Assembly (NCBI GenBank): GCA_038277395.1
Contig: CM076193.1
Location: 178,166,711 to 178,230,710, forward strand
Reading direction: 5' to 3'
Length of the DNA stretch: 64,000 bases
From: Dryocosmus kuriphilus
Taxonomy: Eukaryota > Arthropoda > Insecta > Hymenoptera > Cynipidae
The translations under genes were made by a program, and so were the position numbers. The notes beneath the pieces were generated by a model. The model was given only the letters and a program-made list of their open reading frames with translations, did not search any database and had not been told where the DNA came from. This document shows positions 57,866 through 64,000 of this stretch, in pieces. Position 1 is the first letter of the stretch, and every line of letters begins with the position of its first letter.

Positions 57866-58551
57866 CAGATGTTATCGATCTAATGGAACTATGTAATGTA
57901 TAATATGATGCGTAGCGTGTTGCGTAGTTTTCAACCCATTTTTTACAATTTGATTTTATACGGAAGCAGATGAAAAAAGATGTTGCGACGATTGGAGTAA
58001 AATTTGTACAGGTAGCCAATAGAATCAAAATAATTAAAATTTGTAATTGGTCCAAAAAATTCTTTATAATCCCATAATTGTATCTGTATAAATAGTGATA
58101 AAAGTCATGTGATAAGAAGGATAAGAGTGTAAATTTATAGATTAAGCAAAGTGGAATAGAAATTGGTTTAGGTTATTGTAAGAAAACACATATAGTTTGA
58201 TTTAGGAAATTGTAAGAGAACATAAATAGAGAGGCTTACCTTACAGAAAAAATGAAAAAAGAGAAGTCAGTGTTATTAACTCCATGGTGGATTTATATCA
58301 ATTGTTATAAAATAAAAGTAAAAGGATTGACTCCTTGATGGAACAAGGCATCGTATACCTCGCCATCGTGGAAAACTGCAACCACTGATGTGATAAACAT
58401 GGGTTGGCCATGGACAACAAGAAGGAAGTGAGAAAGGGAAAGAAGGTTATAGAAGGAGAACAAGATATGATAGAAAAGGAAAGAGAAAAAGAGTGGAAGT
58501 GGGAAATTAAAAACTATAACTCTGCTAATATAAGAAACATCAGAGATTATA

Positions 58552-60678
58552 TTAAAATATGTTATTCAAGAACATATCATAAACTGGATTGTAAAAGTTT
58601 AGGTCTGTTATTTTATTTAATGCTTTTTCCCCTTCTTTCTTAATGTAAACCATTTCCATAAAAATTCTCTTATAATAATTCTGCTCCTTATGTAAAATAG
58701 TAATGTCATCCCAATTTATAGCTGTAGAGTCACTATTATGTAAAGAATGAATATGCTTTGCAATTTCTCTATGGTTTTTTTCACAATGATTTATGTTACT
58801 ATGATGTTCGTCTCTTCTAGTTTTTAAGGATCTTTTTGTTTGACCTATGTAAGATTGTCCACAAGAAAAACTAAGTTTATATACCACATTACAATTTTCT
58901 AATTTTTCCAAAGGATCTTTATATAATTTTATAAAATAATTAAATTTTGAATCAATTCTGAATATTGTGGAAATATTATAGCGTGAAAATAGTCTACGAA
59001 TTGGATATGAAATTTGAGGATAAAAGTTAAATGATACAAATGTTTTTTTAGATTCAATAATAGGAGGATTATTAGTTATAGAATTTGTGGTGTTAATATT
59101 ATTATTATATAATTGAAATAGTCTAGAATTAATATGTCTGTTACTACATTGTTCAGGATAATTGTTGTACCATAAGATTTTTTAAATAAAATTAATATTA
59201 TCATGATGAAATTTTTTATCTGAAAGTAAGATTGCCGAATCAGTAATATTTTTAATAATATTCATTTTATGTTGAATAGGATGATTAGAGTTAAAATTTA
59301 AGAGTCTACCAGAGTATGTTTGTTTTCTATACCAATTCGTAAAAATGTTAACTAATTCGTCTCTAAAAATTTGAATATTTAAGAAATTTATACTTTTATC
59401 GGTTTCATTTTCAAAGGTAAATTGTAATCTGTTATGATAACTGTTAAATTTAGAAATAATTTGAGAAATTTTATCTTTTGGAACGATTAGAAAAGTATCA
59501 TCGACATAACGGAAGAATGAAAAAATTTTAAAGTTGAATTTTTTGAAAACATTATGTTCTAAATCTTGTAGAACAATTTCGGATAAAATACCTGATATAG
59601 GTGAACCCATAGGGGTGCCAAAATTTTGATTATAATATATTTTATCGAATCGAAATGAGGTAGATTGCATTAAAAATGTGATACAATTGTTAAAATCATC
59701 CTGAGAAATGTTGGTAAATTTTTTAATATAAGACCATCTATTATTTATACCAGAAAGGACGAGATCTAATGGAATATTAGTGGATAAAGAAGAAACATCC
59801 AAGGAAAGAAAAAAATGATTATCTGGAATTTTTAAATTGAGTAACAATCGAGTAACAAGGATATCTGGATTATTTTTGAACAAATTTTTGGAAATTTTAA
59901 TATTTTGTGCAATTTTTCTGTCAGTACAAGAGATTCTATTGGGTTTTTTTAAATAGTTAGAAGTGAGAGAAAGAACTTTATGTCTAAATTCACTTCTTGA
60001 TTCTAAGGGTATTTTATCCAAATTCAACTCCAAATCTTTTATAATTTCGGAAATGTGGTTGATTTTGTTAATTATAAAACAAGAGCTAAATTTTTCTCCT
60101 AGTCGAATTGTATCTATTACATTATCAGGAATTATCTTATCTGACAAGTTTAATAACCAAGGATCAAAAGGTTCAAATTTGTGGTTATTGATAGAAGACA
60201 CATTTGAATTAATAGACTGAAGTTTCTGAAATTTATTATTAAGAATTATTTCTTTTTTATAGTTATGATTATTATTAGAATGTTCAAATTCGTAAGTGAA
60301 AACAGCAAAATCTGAGTTTGACATTGAAATTTTAATTTTTGTAATTTCAAATTGGTTATGTAAAAATCTTAAGTGATTGTGTATATCTTTAATAACAATA
60401 TTTCTGATCTGGTTATTCAACTTGTCAGTGACAAGTTTAAGTTTTTTGTTGCAAGAATTACTATACATGTGTAAATTATTTATGTTATGTGTGCAATTTG
60501 TGATATGTTTAGGATGAAGATCCGAACGGCGACATTTCAACAAAAAATTTTTCCTATGGATACAATTATATATATTGTTAGAAATTTTAAATAAATCCTT
60601 AGTTAATATTTTGATTGTTGATCCATACCTCCGATGTAGGTCTTCGAGCGATGTCATTGTCGTAAGTTGATAGTGCAA
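58552..60678 (-). pseudogene. PLE-4 reverse transcriptase (internal deletion) with GIY-YIG endonuclease
   Basis: ORF 60,678-59,182 (498 codons) has the N-terminal extension (DTIRLGEKFSSCFI), palm motif A (FLSLDVSSLSTNIPLDLV, with Ser for the usual Phe), FGTPMGSPISGILSEIVL and RYVDDTFLIVP. Between PDILVT (~residue 268) and RLLLNLKIPDNH the whole fingers segment (KADKG...GLPKxHK...SSxNSPTY, roughly 130-170 residues in sister copies) is missing without breaking frame. A frame break and gap (59,181-58,912, still PLE-like) precede the endonuclease 58,911-58,552: YKLSFSCGQSYIGQTKRSL, RRDEHHSN, MEMVYIKK (Glu kept). The CxxC finger reads S-x-x-C. Confidence 0.9.
58708..58748. repeat. 41-bp direct duplication, internal copy
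   Basis: Identical to 60,701-60,741 (begins atcccaatttatagctgtag). This copy lies inside the endonuclease coding sequence; the other sits at the PLE-4 5' junction. Confidence 0.92.
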
Positions 60679-60700
60679 TTATTAGTCAATGCATGTATAT

Positions 60701-60741
60701 ATCCCAATTTATAGCTGTAGAGTCACTATTATGTAAAGAAT
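60701..60741. repeat. 41-bp direct duplication at the PLE-4 5' junction
   Basis: Copy of 58,708-58,748 placed between the ORF start and the inverted repeat arm. Suggests template switching during insertion. Confidence 0.9.
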
Positions 60742-60893
60742 CTTTTTTCATGTTCTTCCGTATAAAATCAAATTGTAAAAAATGGATTGAAAACTACGCA
60801 ACACTTTTAGTAAGTCAATTTTCTTATATTTATATATTTTTAATCTACTATCATATTATACATGACATACTTCCATTAGATCGATAACATCTG

Positions 60894-60935
60894 TATTCTG
60901 AAGAGGTCATTTCATTAAATGACGAAACGTAAATA
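60894..60935 (+). ncRNA. Hammerhead ribozyme-like motif of PLE-4, right copy
   Basis: CTGAAGA 60,898-60,904, extra G, stem II gtcattt/aaatgac (60,906-12 with 60,917-23), GAAA 60,924-27. Stem III is the palindrome acgt, with A at 17. Stem I pairs tatt (60,894-97) with aata (60,932-35). Confidence 0.68.
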
Positions 60936-61043
60936 ATAGCATATTCATATCATAGTCTGAAAGTGTCGAAAATGGTTTTTATTTACATTAATTCCCAGAC
61001 GCTTAATAATTAAGATGGAAAATTCGATCTCTCCTTAATATTC

Positions 61044-61056
61044 TACATACATAGGT
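61044..61056. repeat. Right 13-bp target duplication of PLE-4
   Basis: tacatacataggt, identical to 57,756-57,768. Confidence 0.88.
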
Positions 61057-62190
61057 GTTCCTTATATTGAACATCTCAAAAAGAAAACAATTAAAGTTTG
61101 CAAAAACAGAGACTCAAACGTAGTTTTTGTCCCAAATAAAGAAAAACATAAATGCTTTAATAGAGGAAAAGATTCAATTAAACAAGATCAAAAATCTTGT
61201 GTTGTGTATGGTATTGGCTGTAAGGTTTGTGATATTTATATTGGAAAAACAGGAAGAACTACCTATGCACATGCAAGAACACATATATGATTGTAAAAAT
61301 TGTGATCGAAACACATCATTACCCGAGTCTAAAGTAGGGCCTCGTGAGGACCTCCTATGGCCCTCCTATGCCCTCCACTCAGCGCGCCTTATTCTGTTAC
61401 GCAGGCACCATGGAACTGAAATGCTAGATATATAATGTGACCTGAAAAAAAGGATCCATAAAATTCGTTTGGATTTTATAATAAATATTACCACTTTATC
61501 CTTGCCAATTAACAAACATTCGACGATTTTTTTAAAAATTATGACGCTCATTGTAATAGTTCCATAAACCACACACCACGTACGCTTGTTTCAGTTCATG
61601 ATGCAAGCGTCAAGTTTGGTTAATCTAGAACAATTTATTCACTGATGTAATTCGCACGAATATTTAGGACAGTGATAAAGAGTTTTAGTCTACTGGAATA
61701 AATGACTGTCGGATACAGATAATTAGCCAATTGGACAGCTGGACGGCCATATTGCCTTGATCCGCGTCTATTGGCTCCGTTAAGCGCTCTTAGCGCCACC
61801 GACGAGAAAAATGAAGACTACAAATATGACGGAGATCATGGGGGTCTACGATAGGAACTAATTTTCAAGAATTAGGATGTCGGAGGACGAAAGTAGGACC
61901 TACAGAGTGAAGCAGCAGGACCAAAAGAGGTCTCTTTCAGGTTATACAGGTTTAAAGGAGGCCTTATTCAGGTTATGCAGATTCAAAGCAGGCCTGAAAT
62001 TTCGACTCTAGTAGTGAAACATTCTCATGAAAACAATCATCAATTTGGATTCCTTAATCAGAAAATCTTAGATTCCGAAAAAAATTATTTAAAAAAATGT
62101 TTAAAGAAATGTTCTACATCAAAAAGTACAATAGATCAATTAACACAAAAACAGATATACAAGTCCTCAGTCATAAGTATCACCACCTGA
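61053..62190 (+). pseudogene. PLE-5 linker and GIY-YIG endonuclease, split by an insertion
   Basis: Continues from 57,768: GVPYIEHLKKKTIKVCKNRD, then DQKSCVVYGIGCKVCDIYIG and KTGRTTYAHARTHI (CxxC finger plus GIY-YIG core). A frame change follows, then YDCKNCDRNTS at 61,320. A 671-bp insertion interrupts. The domain resumes at 62,003: STLVVKHSHENNHQFGFLNQ, KILDSEKNYLKKCLK, with the catalytic Glu region frameshifted. Ends near 62,190. Confidence 0.82.
61332..62002. mobile_element. 671-bp insertion in PLE-5, probable MITE
   Basis: Flanked by cgagtcta (61,324-61,331) and cgactcta (62,003-62,010), an 8-bp duplication with one change. Its ends show only weak inverted similarity (aagtagggcct versus aaatttcaggcct), but both sides carry repeated ggacctcc/aggcctcc-like subterminal motifs. 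GC-richer than the host element, no ORF. Size and 8-bp duplication suggest a hAT-type MITE; low certainty on family. Confidence 0.5.
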
Positions 62191-62199
62191 TAGAATCGA

Positions 62200-62596
62200 C
62201 AAATTACAAACATTAATTTAAAAAAAAACGGTCGAACTTGAAACTTCTGTAAACTTAACTTTTTAAAACTTTAAAAAAATGCTTGCCCATTTAGAGCTAT
62301 ACCTAATATATTAAATAATCTCAAATTACAACCTTATGACAACGAATTTTCTCAAGATTGTAAACACGTGACGTCACGCTTTGATACACCATGTTACCTA
62401 CGGACCTTAATTTGTTTTATATGAAGCACCTTACTTTTGTATATCTTGACCACATCGAACCTTTTAAAAAATTTGATTTATTTAGAGTTATATCTATTTC
62501 TAAATTATACAATTCATAATTTCAATCTTCATGAATAATAGGAAAATGATGTAATTTTGTCGAAACTTCTGATCAGATGTCTTTTTTTTTTATTAA
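62200..62596. other. No gene recognised
   Basis: AT-rich sequence after PLE-5, possibly its 3' non-coding part, since a hammerhead relic follows. Confidence 0.4.
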
Positions 62597-62635
62597 AACA
62601 AGCTTTCGCCCCTTGAAGAGAGGCTTCTTCAAATA
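62597..62635 (-). ncRNA. Hammerhead-like relic
   Basis: Minus strand: TTGAAGA box (C3 changed to T), one extra A, stem II gcctc/ggggc, GAAA, agct palindrome, T at 17. Stem I is not clear. Opposite in strand to PLE-5 coding, so it may be from an inverted terminal copy. Confidence 0.45.
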
Positions 62636-62658
62636 AATATTATCAGAATATGTAACTA

Positions 62659-63884
62659 CGAGGGCGGTCCAATAAGTACTTAGCTTCACAGTCCGATGGC
62701 GCTGCTATAGCAAGAGACATTTACTATCGTGTAGTACACTGTCTTAGACGGCTACTGTCCAAATTTCAGCCGAATCGGACTCATAGTTTTATTTTGACCG
62801 CGTGTGGAAGCTATCGTGTCCGCGGATTTTAGAAAAATGGAAAAAGAGCAATATCGGTCGGTGATTCGATTCTTGTTTTTGGAAGGGAAATCGCGCAGCG
62901 AAATCAGAGAGCGCTTATATGCTGTGTACGGTGACTCTTCTCCTCCGATGGCGACCGTCAAAAATTGGTTTAACGAATTTCAACGTGGTTGCACTTCGGT
63001 TTTTGATGAACCACGCCCGGGTGCCCCGAAAACTGCTACCACGGAGGTTAACGTGACAAAAATCCGGGATCTCGTATTGGCCGACCGCCGATTGAAGGTG
63101 CGCGAGATAGCTGAGACAATAGGCATCTCAAAAGACCGCGTGGGTCATATCCTGCATGGAATTTTGGGCATGAGAAAGCTGTCGGCGCGATGGGTGCCGC
63201 GTTTGCTGACTCCGGAAAACAAGCGCAACCGTGAGACCATTTCAGAGCAGTGTTTGATGCTGTTTAAGCGTAATCCGAAGGAGTTTCTGCGTCGTTTTGT
63301 GACCCCCGACGAAACGCGGATTCGCTGGTACACACCAGAGACCAAGCAGCAGTCGAAACGGTGGATTTATCCAGGCGAATCTGCTCCAAAGAAAGCAAAG
63401 ACGGTCCCATCGGCCGGAAAGGTGATGGCCACCATTTTCTGGGATTCACAAGGTGTGACCTACATCGACTACATGGAGAAGGGCAAAACGATCACAGGGC
63501 TCTACTATGCCGAATTATTGGGCCGACTCGATGACTGGCTCACACCTCCGCCATCGCCACGGCCAAAATGGTCGAATTAGGCTACGAACTGCTGCCCCAT
63601 CCACCGTATTCTCCAGATTTGGCCCCGTGCGACTTCTTTTCGTTTCCAAACTTGAAAAAGTCACTCGCCGGGCAAAAATTTAAGTCGAATGAGGAGGTTA
63701 TCGCCGCCACGGAGGCCTACTTTGCAGACCTCTAGAAAACGTATTTTTCAGACGGGTTAAAGAAGTTGGAGCATCACTGGGTCAAGTGTATCGAGCTAAA
63801 AGGAGACTACGTTGAGAAATAAATCGCCACTTTTCCAAAATTTTCGTTTATTTTGTAGGCTAAGTAGTTATTGGACAGCCCTCG
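62659..63884 (+). mobile_element. mariner transposon, 1,226 bp
   Basis: Terminal inverted repeats cgagggcggtccaataagta and, inverted from the right, cgagggctgtccaataacta (continuing cttagc on both sides), flanked by TA at 62,657-62,658 and 63,885-63,886. One transposase pseudogene. GC-richer than surroundings, consistent with a recent arrival. Confidence 0.95.
62837..63822 (+). pseudogene. mariner transposase, catalytic region deleted
   Basis: Start at ATG 62,837 (MEKEQYRSVIRFLFLEGKSR), preferred to the in-frame ATG at 62,804 because family proteins begin here. HTH region: RSEIRERLYAVYGDSSPPMA, VKNWFNEFQRG; linker EPRPGAP; second HTH VREIAETIGIS. First catalytic Asp in FVTPDET. After FWDSQGVTYIDYMEKGKTIT and LLGRLDDWL, about 60 bp are missing, including the HxDNAxxH motif with the second Asp, and the frame shifts. 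The rest (VELGYELLPHPPYSPDLAPC, with the third Asp) is in another frame, with TAG at ~63,733. Resembles the DD34D mariner family; inactive. Confidence 0.93.
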
Positions 63885-63886
63885 TA

Positions 63887-64000
63887 AATGTACAATAAAA
63901 AGGTTTCAAGATATGGGAAATTCTTACATGTTTATGTTGCGTTACAGAATAAGAAACGTGCTATGTAAAAATCTAACCTCAACTTACCTAGTCAGACTTG
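63887..64000. other. Window end, no feature
   Basis: Unremarkable AT-rich sequence. Confidence 0.5.

Larger units (their letters stand above)
57769..61043 (-). mobile_element. PLE-4, inserted into PLE-5
   Basis: 3,275-bp insertion flanked by 13-bp duplications. Its LTR-like repeats are inverted: 57,772-57,979 (-) and 60,744-60,990 (+), sharing gtcgaaaatgg, hammerhead cores and ttttatacggaag. The right arm has an extra AT-rich segment of ~35 bp. Coding part runs 60,678-58,552 (-). A 41-bp copy of an internal segment lies at the 5' junction. Confidence 0.87.

Noticed and set aside
58404..58643. 79-codon plus-strand ORF rich in K and E
   Set aside because: It runs into the antisense of the PLE-4 endonuclease and its first half is simple purine-rich sequence.

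Overview
This window looks like arthropod, most likely insect, nuclear DNA from a repeat-dense (pericentromeric-like) region. It is strongly AT-rich. It has spliceosomal introns with GT..AG borders, a mariner, hAT (ZMYM1-like) transposases, Penelope-like elements (PLEs) with GIY-YIG endonucleases, a Helitron helicase relic and long higher-order satellites. I found no ordinary single-copy host gene that I could defend. Almost every coding trace belongs to a mobile element and most are broken; the clear exception is an intact two-exon transposase-like gene at 30,645-32,581.

Layout. 1-14,105: a satellite of about 218-bp monomers in two higher-order arrays with different nested periods (about 656 bp and 1.31 kb; about 660 bp and 1.98 kb), separated by scrambled monomers. 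16.1-18.5 kb: a broken Helitron PIF1 helicase (-) beside a multi-exon RPA1-like gene (+). 18.6-21.7 kb: PLE-1 (-), ending in a 1.45-kb foldback with a hammerhead motif in each arm. 21.9-22.7 kb: a MITE. 23.9-28.8 kb: pogo/jerky fragments around a hAT (hAT-1). 30.3-33.0 kb: a complete TIR transposon with an intact gene. 33.1-34.5 kb: an LTR-like promoter, a 68-bp minisatellite and a proline-rich ORF. 34.7-37.3 kb: PLE-2 (+). 38.6-44.75 kb: a 6.1-kb foldback transposon with 9-bp target duplications and an internal satellite. 45.6-47.3 kb: a CCGG-rich TIR element holding a tRNA-like SINE and a minisatellite.

49.2-56.3 kb: PLE-3 (-), with hAT-2 inserted in its repeat (perfect 8-bp duplication). 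56.3-62.2 kb: PLE-5 (+), interrupted by PLE-4 (13-bp duplication) and by a 671-bp insertion. 62.66-63.88 kb: a mariner that has lost its second catalytic aspartate.

The PLEs share one design: an N-terminal extension, reverse transcriptase, GIY-YIG endonuclease, and LTR-like repeats carrying a hammerhead ribozyme-like motif. In these motifs stem III is a 4-6-nt palindrome, which suits a dimeric ribozyme. Nested insertions give relative ages: PLE-5 before PLE-4, and PLE-3 before hAT-2.
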